Of a DNA stretch of 64,000 nucleotides, positions 1-8,412 are shown piece by piece; position 1 is the first letter of the stretch; each line of letters begins with the position of its first letter. Below the pieces are notes generated by a model, which had not been told where the DNA came from, did no database searches, and saw nothing but the letters and a program-made list of their open reading frames with translations. The position numbers and the translations under genes were made by a program. Source of the stretch: Planctomycetota bacterium (lineage in GTDB: Bacteria > Planctomycetota > Phycisphaerae > Sedimentisphaerales > Anaerohalosphaeraceae); NCBI GenBank assembly GCA_029552545.1, contig JAKPDO010000037.1:124001-188000 (forward strand), given 5' to 3'.

Positions 1-2
1 TC

Positions 3-653
3 AACACCAATGGAAACATCACCGACTTTGCCTTCATTTGGAAAACACCCGTGGGAATGGAAATTGACCGAGTCGGTCACTATGAAAACCGTCTTTACGT
101 TGGAATGAATGTTTACGATCGAATTGATTATGTCCTTCCCAACGGCGCCACCGGCACCTTCAGCTATTTCCCTTATGACAACAACGGCGGTGTAGAAGGA
201 CTTGCCTTTGATCCGGGGCTCCGTTATGGCGGTTTGATGTATGCAGGCATTTTCTCCAACTCTTCCACAGCTTATCGCGGCGTGTATGCTCTCGATCTCT
301 ACGGCTACGAAACGGAATTCAGCAAAAACCTTGCTTGGGCTCAACAAATCGAATTCGACCCGGGAACAAACTTTGGAGGGTTTATGTTTGTTATGGGCGG
401 AGATGTCCTTGGCGGGGAAAGAAAGCTATGGAAACTCGATGAAAACGGAATTGCTGCTCTGTTTGCCCAAACAACGATTTGGCAGCTGGGCGCCTTCTGC
501 TTCGGGCCGGACGGAGCCATGTATGTTTCTGAATTTGACTACAACGGCCGTATCAATACCATCAGCCGGATTACCCTGATTCCGGAGCCAGCGTCTCTTT
601 TCTTGTTTTCAGTAGGACTCTTTCTCCCGATTTTAAGAAAAAATCACAAATAA
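3..653 (+). CDS. PEP-CTERM sorting domain protein (5' end missing)
   Basis: The reading frame is already open at the left edge, so the N-terminus and any signal peptide lie outside the window. The visible part of about 216 residues is rich in Gly, Tyr, Phe and Asn, with repeated patterns of the kind FDPGxxxGGFMF, which suggests an extracellular beta-propeller-like or beta-sandwich fold; I do not recognise a named domain. The C-terminus carries the tripartite PEP-CTERM signal: Pro-Glu-Pro, a hydrophobic stretch (SLFLFSVGLFLPIL) and a short basic tail (RKNHK). In the known system this signal is recognised by an exosortase in the inner membrane during export. No exosortase gene is in the window. 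Confidence 0.75.
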   Translation, partial: NTNGNITDFAFIWKTPVGMEIDRVGHYENRLYVGMNVYDRIDYVLPNGATGTFSYFPYDNNGGVEGLAFDPGLRYGGLMYAGIFSNSSTAYRGVYALDLYGYETEFSKNLAWAQQIEFDPGTNFGGFMFVMGGDVLGGERKLWKLDENGIAALFAQTTIWQLGAFCFGPDGAMYVSEFDYNGRINTISRITLIPEPASLFLFSVGLFLPILRKNHK

Positions 654-728
654 AAGGGGGATCTTCTGCTGCAATTTCAAAGGGCCGGATTCTGCTTGTT
701 TTTCCTGACCGGTTTTATACGATAGTAG

Positions 729-1601
729 ATGAACAGCGGACTTGTTTGGATGGAGATCATGAAGCAGAATCTGAACCCTTTGGAAACCGATTTTCTTGAG
801 TTTCTTGCAGAAAGAACGGGCTGGCCGTTTGAAAAAGCGGCAACACGGTTTTTCAAACTCAGGAACGACTTAAATTATTTTAAGAAAAAACAGTTTATCC
901 AATCAGATGGAATCATTCAGCAGATTTGCACCCTATTCTATGACAATATGAATCAGGGGGATTTGCTCGAAATCTACCGTTTTTTGGCCCCAATTCATCT
1001 TCTCGTTTTCCTGTCCTATTCCTATCCCAAAAAAATCTCTGAACGATTTCGGGATGCATGGAGACTGTTACAGAAAAAAGAATATTCTCAATTCATTGGT
1101 TATCTTAGACGTTATTTTACCCAGAAAATAAAGAAAGAATCCCCAACGGACACAATTCTAAAACACACATCGGCCCCCTCAGTTCTCGTCGATTACGGCT
1201 GTGGAATGGCTCATTTATCTTTTGAGATTGCAAAACGAAATCCCTCTGTCCACGTCATTCTGGTAGATATAGACTCTTTGATTCTTGAATTTACCGCCTT
1301 TCGTTTCAGAAAGCATAAAATCAGCCACCAAATAATAACCATTACAAAAGAAAACCTGCACCCATCCCTGCCCCCGCATAACATTTGCCTGGCAGATGAA
1401 GTGATGGAACATCTCGTGCAGCCCCTAACCGTTTTCGAAAGAATCTATACTTCAATGATAACGGGCGGCCTTCTTTACGGCAACTTTTCAGACCATAGCG
1501 CCGGTCCCCTCCACATCACTCCCAACCTCAGCGAACTTCGAAGGAAAATCGCCGAACACTATGAACCTGTTGAAACAAAACTCTATCGAAAAATCCGCTA
1601 A
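729..1601 (+). CDS. Class I SAM-dependent methyltransferase-like protein
   Basis: About 290 residues. A glycine-rich SAM-binding motif I is visible near residue 155 (VDYGCGMAHLSFEIAKRNP), followed about 20 residues later by the acidic end of strand beta-2 (ILVDID) and a later DEVMEHL segment typical of small-molecule or protein methyltransferases. The N-terminal 140 residues are alpha-helical and basic and resemble no family I can name. The start is uncertain: ATG 729 has no clear ribosome binding site, whereas ATG 759 has GGAG just upstream. Codons are visibly more AT-rich than in neighbouring genes, which may indicate transfer. The substrate is unknown. It stands alone between a PEP-CTERM gene and a convergent DUF72 gene. 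Confidence 0.65.
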   Translation: MNSGLVWMEIMKQNLNPLETDFLEFLAERTGWPFEKAATRFFKLRNDLNYFKKKQFIQSDGIIQQICTLFYDNMNQGDLLEIYRFLAPIHLLVFLSYSYPKKISERFRDAWRLLQKKEYSQFIGYLRRYFTQKIKKESPTDTILKHTSAPSVLVDYGCGMAHLSFEIAKRNPSVHVILVDIDSLILEFTAFRFRKHKISHQIITITKENLHPSLPPHNICLADEVMEHLVQPLTVFERIYTSMITGGLLYGNFSDHSAGPLHITPNLSELRRKIAEHYEPVETKLYRKIR

Positions 1602-1628
1602 CAACAGAGATTCCTCTTCTTATTGATC

Positions 1629-2390
1629 TCATCCCCCAAGCATTTCTATCAGCTCGCGGGCGTTCTGCACCGCATAGGCCTGGTAATCATTATTGAAATA
1701 CGCATACACATCAAGACCTTTGTTGATTTGCTCCCGCAGCCAAACGGCCCATTCCTCCAGCATCGCCTTCGTGTACAGCGTCCGATACCGCTGTGTCCTG
1801 CCGTGAAAGCGAACATAAACAAAACCGCCGACAGCCCGTTTGGGAAACGGCGGCCCCAGTCCGTCCGCCAGACACAGCCCGCATCCGAACCGCTCCAGCA
1901 TTTCCGGCACCGGCTCGGCCATCCAGCTTTCGTGGCGAAACTCAAAGACAAACCGAAAGGCCCTCCCAAGTTTTTCCTGCAGCCCCGCCAGCACCTGCAG
2001 ATAGGCCTCCAGCCGCGGCTGGTCCCGATGCAGTCCCGGCGGCAGCTGAATCAGAATCGGCCCCAGATGCTCTCCCAGCAGCGCCGCCCGCTCGAGGGCA
2101 CGCTCGGTCGGCTCCGCTGCATCCGCCAGCCGTCTGCGGTGGGTTACCTGCCGCCACATCTTCACAGCAAAAACGAACCCCTTCGGGGCCTTGTCTTTCC
2201 AGCCCTCAAAGGTCGCCGCCGGAAACAAATGATAAAAGGGGGCGTTCAGCTCCACCGTCGAAAAATGCCGGGCATAAAAGCCAAACCAATCTTTTTTCGA
2301 AAGCCCCTCCGGATAAAAACGCCCCGGCCAGTCCTCATACGACCACCCTGACGTCCCCACCCAAATCCGCCCGTTCTTTCTCCGGCTCAT
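1629..2390 (-). CDS. DUF72 (YecE-like) family protein
   Basis: 253 residues, the usual length for this TIM-barrel family. The diagnostic N-terminus is present (IWVGTSGWSYEDW, then FYPEGLSKKDWFGFYARHFSTVELNAPFY in outline), as is the later FEFRHESW segment and the terminal YAYFNND motif. The biochemical function of DUF72/YecE proteins is not established. It is the last of four minus-strand genes (cyclophilins, trmO, this gene), but a 10-bp inverted repeat at 2417-2445 separates it from trmO, so it may be transcribed separately. It converges on the methyltransferase gene. Confidence 0.88.
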   Translation of the reverse strand: MSRRKNGRIWVGTSGWSYEDWPGRFYPEGLSKKDWFGFYARHFSTVELNAPFYHLFPAATFEGWKDKAPKGFVFAVKMWRQVTHRRRLADAAEPTERALERAALLGEHLGPILIQLPPGLHRDQPRLEAYLQVLAGLQEKLGRAFRFVFEFRHESWMAEPVPEMLERFGCGLCLADGLGPPFPKRAVGGFVYVRFHGRTQRYRTLYTKAMLEEWAVWLREQINKGLDVYAYFNNDYQAYAVQNARELIEMLGG

Positions 2391-2416
2391 TGCGGCTCAT
2401 CCTTTTTGTCCGCTGG

Positions 2417-2445
2417 ATAACCCGGCTCTTTGACCGCCGGGTTAT
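2417..2445. terminator. Perfect inverted repeat between trmO and DUF72 gene
   Basis: A 10-bp perfect stem (ATAACCCGGC at 2417-2426, complement at 2436-2445) with a 9-nt loop. Its right arm overlaps the last codon of trmO. On the minus strand there is no U-run after the stem, so it may be a weak or factor-dependent terminator or an mRNA-stabilising hairpin rather than a classical intrinsic terminator. Confidence 0.4.
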
Positions 2446-2918
2446 TTCTCCCCCGTTCGTGAGCCCGTCATTCCGCTCACCTTGCCGGTCATCCAGCCCA
2501 CCAGCACATTCTCTCGGGGATACAAGTCGGGCACATACGGCTTGATATCCAGCACGGGGCTTCCGTCCAGCATATCCACCCCGCGAATCGTCAGGAATCG
2601 TCCTTCCCTCTTTTCCAGCCGGACCACCGACACGCCGATAGGATTTGGCCGAAAAGGAGAACACGTGGCAAACACGCCGTGGGGCTTGTCATCCCACGGC
2701 GGACAGGCAATCAAATCCGCCCGCTCAACCCGATGCAGATAAAACAGCACAACCAGATGGCTGAAGCCCTCTACATCCTTCAGCCCTTCCTGATAGTCTT
2801 CAAAAACCTCCAGGACCGCCGTGTATGCCTGCGCCCCTGCGGCCTGACGGGGTGTCCCCTCCCGCTGACGAAACGGCGTATGCAGAACCCCAATCGGCTT
2901 GAAAACAACGGATTCCAT
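2442..2918 (-). CDS. trmO: tRNA (N6-threonylcarbamoyladenosine(37)-N6)-methyltransferase TrmO
   Basis: 158 residues from ATG 2918. The family fingerprint is clear: N-terminal PIGVLHTPF, the central FRPNPIGVSVVRL segment that forms part of the SAM pocket, and LDGSPVLDIKPYVP. TrmO (YaeB/TsaA family) methylates N6 of t6A37 in threonine tRNAs that read ACC, using SAM and an unusual beta-barrel fold. The reading frame is open further upstream, but that extension lies inside the preceding cyclophilin gene; ATG 2918 is 7 nt after the cyclophilin stop and starts exactly at the family N-terminus. Probably co-transcribed with the cyclophilins. Confidence 0.92.
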   Translation of the reverse strand: MESVVFKPIGVLHTPFRQREGTPRQAAGAQAYTAVLEVFEDYQEGLKDVEGFSHLVVLFYLHRVERADLIACPPWDDKPHGVFATCSPFRPNPIGVSVVRLEKREGRFLTIRGVDMLDGSPVLDIKPYVPDLYPRENVLVGWMTGKVSGMTGSRTGEK

Positions 2919-2925
2919 AGAGGCC

Positions 2926-3423
2926 CTAAACCAGCCGTACCGATACAATCTCCACCGGCTCCAGCGGCACATCCTCATAGCCCTGCCTGCGGCCGGTCTT
3001 AACCGAAGCAATCCGGTCCACCACCTCCATCCCCTCAATCACTTTTCCGAAAACGGCATACCCGATTCGGTCCGGCTGCGGTCCCCGGTAATCCAGAAAG
3101 TCATTGTCCCGATGATTGATAAAAAACTGGCAGGTCGCACTGTCCGGCTCTGACGTCCGCGCCATCGCAATCGTCCCGCGTTTGTTTTTGAGCCCGTTGG
3201 ACGCCTCGTTGACAATCGGCTCATAGGTCGGTTTGGGCCGCATATCCTTCGTCAGCCCGCCCCCCTGAATCATAAAATCTTTGATAACCCGATGAAAAAT
3301 CGTCCCGTCGTAATGACCGTTCTGAACATACTCCAGAAAGTTGGCCGTCGTAATCGGTGCCGCCTCTTCATCCAGTTCCAGCTTTATATCGCCCAGCGTT
3401 GTCTTCATCAAAACCTGCTTCAT
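2926..3423 (-). CDS. Cyclophilin-type peptidyl-prolyl cis-trans isomerase (cytoplasmic)
   Basis: 165 residues, a minimal single-domain cyclophilin without signal peptide. Catalytic-site features are visible: FHRVIKDFMIQGG (the Arg of FHRVI contacts the prolyl bond), a GTIAMAR segment and SATCQFFIN. It catalyses cis-trans isomerisation of peptidyl-proline bonds and probably acts in the cytoplasm. It follows the exported paralogue by 14 nt, and trmO begins 7 nt after its stop, so the three genes look like one operon. The two cyclophilins share the same core, consistent with a tandem duplication followed by acquisition of a lipoprotein leader by one copy. Confidence 0.93.
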   Translation of the reverse strand: MKQVLMKTTLGDIKLELDEEAAPITTANFLEYVQNGHYDGTIFHRVIKDFMIQGGGLTKDMRPKPTYEPIVNEASNGLKNKRGTIAMARTSEPDSATCQFFINHRDNDFLDYRGPQPDRIGYAVFGKVIEGMEVVDRIASVKTGRRQGYEDVPLEPVEIVSVRLV

Positions 3424-3437
3424 ATCCGCTCCCTTTG

Positions 3438-4145
3438 CTACCGCACTCGTTCCACACGCTCAATCACCACCGGCTCAACCGGCACATCCGCCATTCCGTT
3501 CGGCAGGCGGGTGGTCGCCACCGTTGCAATCCGATCCACCACATCCATTCCGTCAATCACCCGGCCGAACACCGCATAACCGGGCTTGTTCGGCCCGTCA
3601 AAATCCAGAAACGGATTGTCCACCTGATTGATGAAAAACTGGCTGGTTGCACTGTTCGGCTGGCTGGTTCGGGCCATCGCAATCGTCCCCCGCAGGTTCC
3701 GCAGCTGCGGCCCGCACTCATTGACAATCGGACTGCGGGTGGGCTTCTGGACCATCTGAGGCGTAAACCCGCCGCCCTGAATCATAAACCGCCGAATCAC
3801 CCGATGAAAGATTGTCCCATTGTAAAACCCGTCATCCACATATTTGAGAAAGTTTTCCACCGTCACCGGCGCCTTATCCGGATACAGCTCCAGCACAATG
3901 ACCCCCATCGACGTCGTCATCCTGACCTTGGGATACGCCGGCGGAATATCTTTCTTCTCTTGAGCTGCCGCAGGGGCCGAAACCGGTGCCGGTACTGACG
4001 GCTCAGCCGCCGGCTCCTTGGCGGGGGTAACCTCCTTCACCAATTCCTCCACGGCCGAATCTGTTTTTACCTTGTCTTTTTCATTGCAGCCGACAATCGC
4101 AATGATTCCAAACACCGCTCCAATCCAAAAAAGACTTGTTTTCAT
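3438..4145 (-). CDS. Exported cyclophilin-type peptidyl-prolyl isomerase, predicted lipoprotein
   Basis: 235 residues from ATG 4145, preceded by AAGGAAGGG at a good distance. The leader [20 protein letters not shown] ends in a lipobox-like cysteine, so the protein is probably a lipoprotein of the cell envelope. A flexible Ala/Pro/Glu-rich linker (about residues 35-75) precedes the cyclophilin domain, which has [23 protein letters not shown] and SATSQFFIN motifs. Likely role: folding of secreted proteins, which are abundant in this genome region. An upstream in-frame extension to 4358 is AT-rich and non-coding in character, so it was not used. First gene of the minus-strand operon with the second cyclophilin and trmO. 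Confidence 0.9.
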   Translation of the reverse strand: MKTSLFWIGAVFGIIAIVGCNEKDKVKTDSAVEELVKEVTPAKEPAAEPSVPAPVSAPAAAQEKKDIPPAYPKVRMTTSMGVIVLELYPDKAPVTVENFLKYVDDGFYNGTIFHRVIRRFMIQGGGFTPQMVQKPTRSPIVNECGPQLRNLRGTIAMARTSQPNSATSQFFINQVDNPFLDFDGPNKPGYAVFGRVIDGMDVVDRIATVATTRLPNGMADVPVEPVVIERVERVR

Positions 4146-4247
4146 AGACCCTTCCTTTGCAAACATTTTTTCTCTCTCGGACGCATTATAACCGGTACAA
4201 TACACTGGACAAGGAAAAGATAATATAAATATTAGAGACAGGATATG

Positions 4248-4265
4248 TTGTATTATATATAACAA
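4248..4265. promoter_or_regulatory. Candidate Rex-type operator upstream of hydG
   Basis: The 18-bp sequence is TTGT, ten A/T bases, then ACAA, which matches the outer half-sites and spacing of Rex operators (TTGTGAA-N4-TTCACAA). It lies 133 bp upstream of the hydG start in the divergent hydG/cyclophilin gap. Rex senses the NADH/NAD+ ratio and regulates hydrogenase genes in several anaerobes. The surrounding 200 bp is very AT-rich, so a chance match is possible, and no rex gene is in the window. Confidence 0.35.
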
Positions 4266-4398
4266 TAAATAATCATTATTAATCATATAAAGATAAGATA
4301 GAAAACATATATGTTCTTTTTTGTTGCAAAAAGTGAACTTCTTTCGTAAATTGAGCATAAAGATTCAATAAGCATTTTGCTGCCAAGGCACATTAACT

Positions 4399-5802
4399 AT
4401 GAAAACTGAACAAACAATCGAGCCGTTCATAAACGAACAGCAGATTGCAGAAATCCTTTCGTCTGCCTCTGCCAAAGATGCCTCGTCCGTCCGCGCAATC
4501 CTGGCCAAGGCCAAAGAACTCCACGGTCTGGAGCCGGAGGAAATCGCCGTTTTGACCTCCATCAGCGACCCGGAGCTTCTCGGGGAACTGTTCGAAACCG
4601 CCAAATCCGTCAAAGAAACCATCTACGGCAGGCGTCTGGTTCTCTTCGCCCCGCTGTATATCTCCAACCTCTGCTCCAACGAATGCCTCTACTGTGCCTT
4701 CCGAGCCCGAAACAAAGAGGTCAAACGCCGAGCCCTCACGCAGGAGGAAATCCGACGGGAAGTAGAAATTCTTGTCAATCAGGGACACAAACGAATCCTG
4801 CTGGTAGCCGGAGAATCCTATCCAAAAGAGGGGTTTTCCTATATTCTCAAGGCCATCGAAACCATCTATTCCGTCAAAACCCCGACCGGCGAAATCCGCC
4901 GGGTCAATGTCAATATTGCCCCGCTTACCACGGATGAATTTCGCCAGTTGAAAGCCGCCCGCATCGGGACGTATCAGCTGTTTCAGGAAACCTACCACCG
5001 CCAGACCTATCAGAAGGTCCATCAGGGCGGCAAAAAAACGGATTACAACTGGCGGGTTACCGCGATGGACCGGGCGATGGAAGCCGGCATCGATGACGTG
5101 GGCATCGGGGTGCTCTTCGGCCTCTTCGATTGGCGTTTTGAAATCCTCGCTCTGATGCAGCACATCCATCATCTGGAGGAGCGTTTCGGCGTCGGGCCTC
5201 ATACCATCAGTGTGCCCCGTCTCGAACCGGCCGCGGGCTCCGATATGTCCATCCACCCGCCGCAGCCCGTCAGCGACATCGACTTTCGAAAAATCGTCGC
5301 CATCCTCCGCCTAGCCGTTCCCTACACCGGAATCATTATGTCCACTCGTGAGACCCCCAATATGCGTCGGGAAACCTTCGCTTTGGGTGTTTCTCAAATC
5401 TCCGCCGGCAGCCGCACCAATCCGGGCGGTTATGCAGAAGGCAAAGAAGTCCTGGAAGAAGCCCAGTTCTCGCTGGGCGACCACCGTCCGCTGGACGAAG
5501 TCATCTTTGACATCACCCGGCTCGGCTATATCCCCTCCTTCTGCACCGGCTGCTACCGGCTCGGACGCACTGGGCAGGATTTTATGGACTTGGCCAAACC
5601 CGGCCTGATTAAGCAGCACTGCGACCCCAACGCCCTGTCCACGTTTCTCGAATACCTGCTCGATTACGCCTCCCCGCAGACCAAAGAAGCCGGACTGGCC
5701 CTGATTGACCAGGCCCTTGGGCAAATGGAGCCGCTGACGCGCCGGCGCACCGAAGCGATGCTCCGGAAAGTCCGCTCCGGCCAGCACGATGTGTACTGTT
5801 GA
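4399..5802 (+). CDS. hydG: [FeFe]-hydrogenase maturase HydG (radical SAM tyrosine lyase)
   Basis: 467 residues, full length for HydG. It cleaves tyrosine to yield the CO and cyanide ligands of the H-cluster [2Fe] subsite, delivered through a dangler-iron cysteine complex. The radical-SAM cluster motif CX3CX2C is at C92, C96 and C99 (CSNECLYC), and the HydG-specific C-terminal cluster motif CX2CX22C is at C382, C385 and C408, which separates it from ThiH. First gene of hydG-hydF-DUF2798-hydE; hydF starts 12 nt after its stop. A Rex-like site lies upstream. No hydrogenase structural gene is in the window, so the enzyme matured must be encoded elsewhere. Confidence 0.96.
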   Translation: MKTEQTIEPFINEQQIAEILSSASAKDASSVRAILAKAKELHGLEPEEIAVLTSISDPELLGELFETAKSVKETIYGRRLVLFAPLYISNLCSNECLYCAFRARNKEVKRRALTQEEIRREVEILVNQGHKRILLVAGESYPKEGFSYILKAIETIYSVKTPTGEIRRVNVNIAPLTTDEFRQLKAARIGTYQLFQETYHRQTYQKVHQGGKKTDYNWRVTAMDRAMEAGIDDVGIGVLFGLFDWRFEILALMQHIHHLEERFGVGPHTISVPRLEPAAGSDMSIHPPQPVSDIDFRKIVAILRLAVPYTGIIMSTRETPNMRRETFALGVSQISAGSRTNPGGYAEGKEVLEEAQFSLGDHRPLDEVIFDITRLGYIPSFCTGCYRLGRTGQDFMDLAKPGLIKQHCDPNALSTFLEYLLDYASPQTKEAGLALIDQALGQMEPLTRRRTEAMLRKVRSGQHDVYC

Positions 5803-5814
5803 AAGGAACAACTA

Positions 5815-7059
5815 ATGACGCAGGCAGCTCCCAAAGGATTTCGGCTTCATATCGGCATCTTCGGCAGACGCAATGTCGGCAAATCCAGTCTGCTGAATGC
5901 TCTGACCCGACAGCAGGTTTCCATTGTCTCCGACCAGGCGGGCACCACCACCGACCCCGTCGAAAAACCGATGGAGCTGCTGCCGCTGGGGCCTGTGCTC
6001 TTTATCGACACCGCCGGCATCGATGATGTCGGGGCCCTGGGCCAAATGCGCATCGGAAAAACCCGTCAGGTCTTTGACCGAACGGACATCGGTCTGCTGG
6101 TTACGGACGGCATCTGGGGCGAATTTGAAGAACAGATTGCCCGGGAACTGTCCGCCCGGAAGATTCCGCTGATTGCCGTCTTCAACAAAACGGACCTGGC
6201 CGAGCCCGCCCCGTCGATTCTCGAGCAGCTGCAGCATCGTTCCATTCCGTTCGTCCGAACAGCCGCCGCATCCGGCTTGGGCATCGAGCCGCTTCGGGAG
6301 GTCCTCATCCGCACCGTCCCCGCCGAGTTTATCAATCAGCCCGTGATTGCCGCCGACCTTGTGGGGCAGGGCGGCCTGGCTGTGCTGGTTGTGCCGATTG
6401 ACAAAGAAGCCCCCAAAGGCCGGCTCATCCTCCCGCAGGTGCAGACCATTCGCGACCTTCTCGATCACAACGCGATGTGTATTGTCACGACTGAAAATAC
6501 TCTGCCGGAGGCCCTCGAAAAACTCAAAACACCGCCGGCCCTGGTTGTCACGGATTCCCAGGCCTTCGCCAAAGTCGCCGAAATCGTTCCTGCCGGCGTC
6601 AAAATGACGGGGTTTTCCGTCCTTTACTCCCGTCTGAAAGGAGACCTGACCACCCAGATGCTCGGCGCATTAGCCGTCGATGCCCTTCGGCCGCACGACC
6701 GTGTCCTTATCGCCGAATCCTGCACGCATCACCCAATCGGCGACGACATCGGACGCGTGAAAATCCCCAAATGGCTCACCCGACGTGTCGGCGGGCCGCT
6801 GCAGTTTACCACCGTTCAGGGACACGACTTTCCGGAAGACCTTACCCCATACAAACTGGTTATCCACTGCGGCGCCTGTATGGGAAATCGAAGGGAAATG
6901 CTCACCCGCATTCTCCGCTGTCAGCAGGCGGGTGTTCCGATCACCAATTACGGGCTGGTTATCGCCTACACACTCGGCCTGTTCGAACGCGCCCTCGAAC
7001 CGTTTCCGGAAACGCTTGCCGTCTATCAAAATATGCTTGGGGAGCTTCAGAAAAAATGA
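5815..7059 (+). CDS. hydF: [FeFe]-hydrogenase maturation GTPase HydF
   Basis: 414 residues. HydF is the GTPase scaffold on which the [2Fe] subsite of the H-cluster is assembled before transfer to apo-hydrogenase. The N-terminal GTPase domain has Walker A GRRNVGKSS (residues 17-25), the DTAG switch motif and NKTD. The C-terminal iron-sulfur ligands fit the HydF pattern CxH...HCxxC (CTH in ESCTHHP, then HCGAC). AAAGGA precedes the ATG at a normal distance. Its stop overlaps the next start as ATGA, indicating translational coupling to the DUF2798 gene. Confidence 0.96.
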   Translation: MTQAAPKGFRLHIGIFGRRNVGKSSLLNALTRQQVSIVSDQAGTTTDPVEKPMELLPLGPVLFIDTAGIDDVGALGQMRIGKTRQVFDRTDIGLLVTDGIWGEFEEQIARELSARKIPLIAVFNKTDLAEPAPSILEQLQHRSIPFVRTAAASGLGIEPLREVLIRTVPAEFINQPVIAADLVGQGGLAVLVVPIDKEAPKGRLILPQVQTIRDLLDHNAMCIVTTENTLPEALEKLKTPPALVVTDSQAFAKVAEIVPAGVKMTGFSVLYSRLKGDLTTQMLGALAVDALRPHDRVLIAESCTHHPIGDDIGRVKIPKWLTRRVGGPLQFTTVQGHDFPEDLTPYKLVIHCGACMGNRREMLTRILRCQQAGVPITNYGLVIAYTLGLFERALEPFPETLAVYQNMLGELQKK

Positions 7060-7331
7060 CCGTACAGAGGAACAATGCGCTCAAACGCCGGCTGCTGAAC
7101 GGCTTTTTTATGTCGCTTCTGATGGCCTCTGTCATGTCGGCCGTCATGACGCTGGTCAACACCGGCCCAGGCCCCGGCTTTTTCCTGCGCTGGATGCGGG
7201 CCTTCTGCATCGGCTTTGCCGCCGCCTATCCAACCGCGTTTCTCTGTGCACCGCTCGCCCAGCGTCTGACCGACAGACTCCTGAACGCCGACGTTGCAAA
7301 ACAGAATGAATCCGGAACTGACAAAATCTGA
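7056..7331 (+). CDS. DUF2798-family small membrane protein
   Basis: 91 residues with two predicted transmembrane segments (about residues 13-32 and 43-62), the second starting after GPGPGFFLRWMRAF and ending in AAYPTAFLCAPLAQRL. This pattern matches DUF2798, whose function is unknown. The ATG overlaps the hydF stop (ATGA), and the 3' end overlaps hydE by 26 nt, so the gene is embedded in the hydrogenase-maturation operon. A link to hydrogenase assembly, or to a membrane-bound electron-transfer partner, is only inference from this position. Confidence 0.8.
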   Translation: MTVQRNNALKRRLLNGFFMSLLMASVMSAVMTLVNTGPGPGFFLRWMRAFCIGFAAAYPTAFLCAPLAQRLTDRLLNADVAKQNESGTDKI

Positions 7332-8412
7332 AATCGAGTCCCGGCTCCGTCAGACCGACCCGGGCGAACTGGAAAAACTCTGGCAGACCGCCGACCGGGT
7401 GCGCCGCGAACATGTCGGCGACGCCGTTCATCTTCGCGGTCTGCTCGAAATCTCCAATTACTGCCGCCGCTGGTGTACCTACTGCGGCCTGTCCCGACAC
7501 AATCGCTCTTTGCCCCGGTACCGAATGACCGCAGAGGAAATCCTCGACGCCGCCCGGCAAATCGCCGCCTTCGGCTACGGGACCGTCGTCCTGCAGGCAG
7601 GAGAGGACGACGGCATCGAGGCCGTTTGGCTGGCCGACATCATCCGCACCATCAAACAAACGACCCCGCTGGCCGTCACCCTCAGTCTGGGCGAACGCTC
7701 GCTGGAGGAGCTGCGTCTGTGGCGGCAGGCCGGCGCCGACCGCTACCTTCTGCGTTTTGAAACCTCCGACCCGGAGCTCTTTCGGCTCATCCACCCGCCG
7801 CTTGGCGGACAGACGCTTTCCCGCATCGATATCCTTCGGCAGCTGCGTTCGCTGGGCTATGAAGTCGGCAGCGGGGTGATGGTCGGCATCCCCGGACAAA
7901 CCTACCGCTCGCTGGCGGAAGATATCGATTTGTTCCGGCAGCTGGACCTCGATATGATCGGCGTGGGCCCCTATATCCCACACCCCCACACCCCGCTGGG
8001 GGAAGGCCGAATCAAGCCCTCCGTCAGTCCTGCTGAACAGGTGCCGAATACGGAAGAGATGACCTACAAAGTGATGGCCCTGACCCGACTCGTCTGCCCG
8101 GAGGCGAATATCCCCAGCACAACCGCGCTGGCAACGATCAATCGGGAAAGCGGACGCGAGCTGGGGCTACAGCGCGGCGCCAATATTGTCATGCCCAACT
8201 GTACCCCGCCGCATTATCGGCAGCTCTATGAAATCTATCCGGGCAAGGCCTGCATCAATGAAACCGCACAGGCATGTCAATCCTGTCTGGCCCAGCGCAT
8301 TCGCTCTATCGGACGCACCATCGGCACCGGTCCGGGCTGCCGGCATCGCCGGACACCCCCCTGCGACGCTCAATCCGAGTCAGCCGCCGCCCGCTCCGCC
8401 CCGAACCGATAG
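7306..8412 (+). CDS. hydE: [FeFe]-hydrogenase maturase HydE (radical SAM)
   Basis: 368 residues from ATG 7306; a TTG 12 nt upstream is a weaker alternative start. HydE is the radical-SAM enzyme that processes the HydG product into the precursor of the [2Fe] subsite. The cluster motif CX3CX2C is at C53, C57 and C60 (CRRWCTYC). The family segments FGYGTVVLQAGED and PYIPHPHTPLG are present and separate it from BioB and PylB. It overlaps the DUF2798 gene at the start, and its last 43 nt overlap the convergent sulfatase gene, so the C-terminal 15 residues are probably poorly constrained. Confidence 0.95.
   Translation: MNPELTKSEIESRLRQTDPGELEKLWQTADRVRREHVGDAVHLRGLLEISNYCRRWCTYCGLSRHNRSLPRYRMTAEEILDAARQIAAFGYGTVVLQAGEDDGIEAVWLADIIRTIKQTTPLAVTLSLGERSLEELRLWRQAGADRYLLRFETSDPELFRLIHPPLGGQTLSRIDILRQLRSLGYEVGSGVMVGIPGQTYRSLAEDIDLFRQLDLDMIGVGPYIPHPHTPLGEGRIKPSVSPAEQVPNTEEMTYKVMALTRLVCPEANIPSTTALATINRESGRELGLQRGANIVMPNCTPPHYRQLYEIYPGKACINETAQACQSCLAQRIRSIGRTIGTGPGCRHRRTPPCDAQSESAAARSAPNR

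Noticed and set aside
1623..2351. Long plus-strand reading frame opposite the DUF72 gene
   Set aside because: It is antisense to a clear DUF72 gene, is Arg/Pro-rich and has no ribosome site; a shadow of codon bias. The same holds for the long frames opposite the sulfatase, EEP, ABC permease and modular protein genes.
4339..4375. FNR/CRP-like site TTGA-N10-TCAA upstream of hydG
   Set aside because: Spacing is 10 rather than 6 or 4 between half-sites, so it does not fit FNR or CRP.
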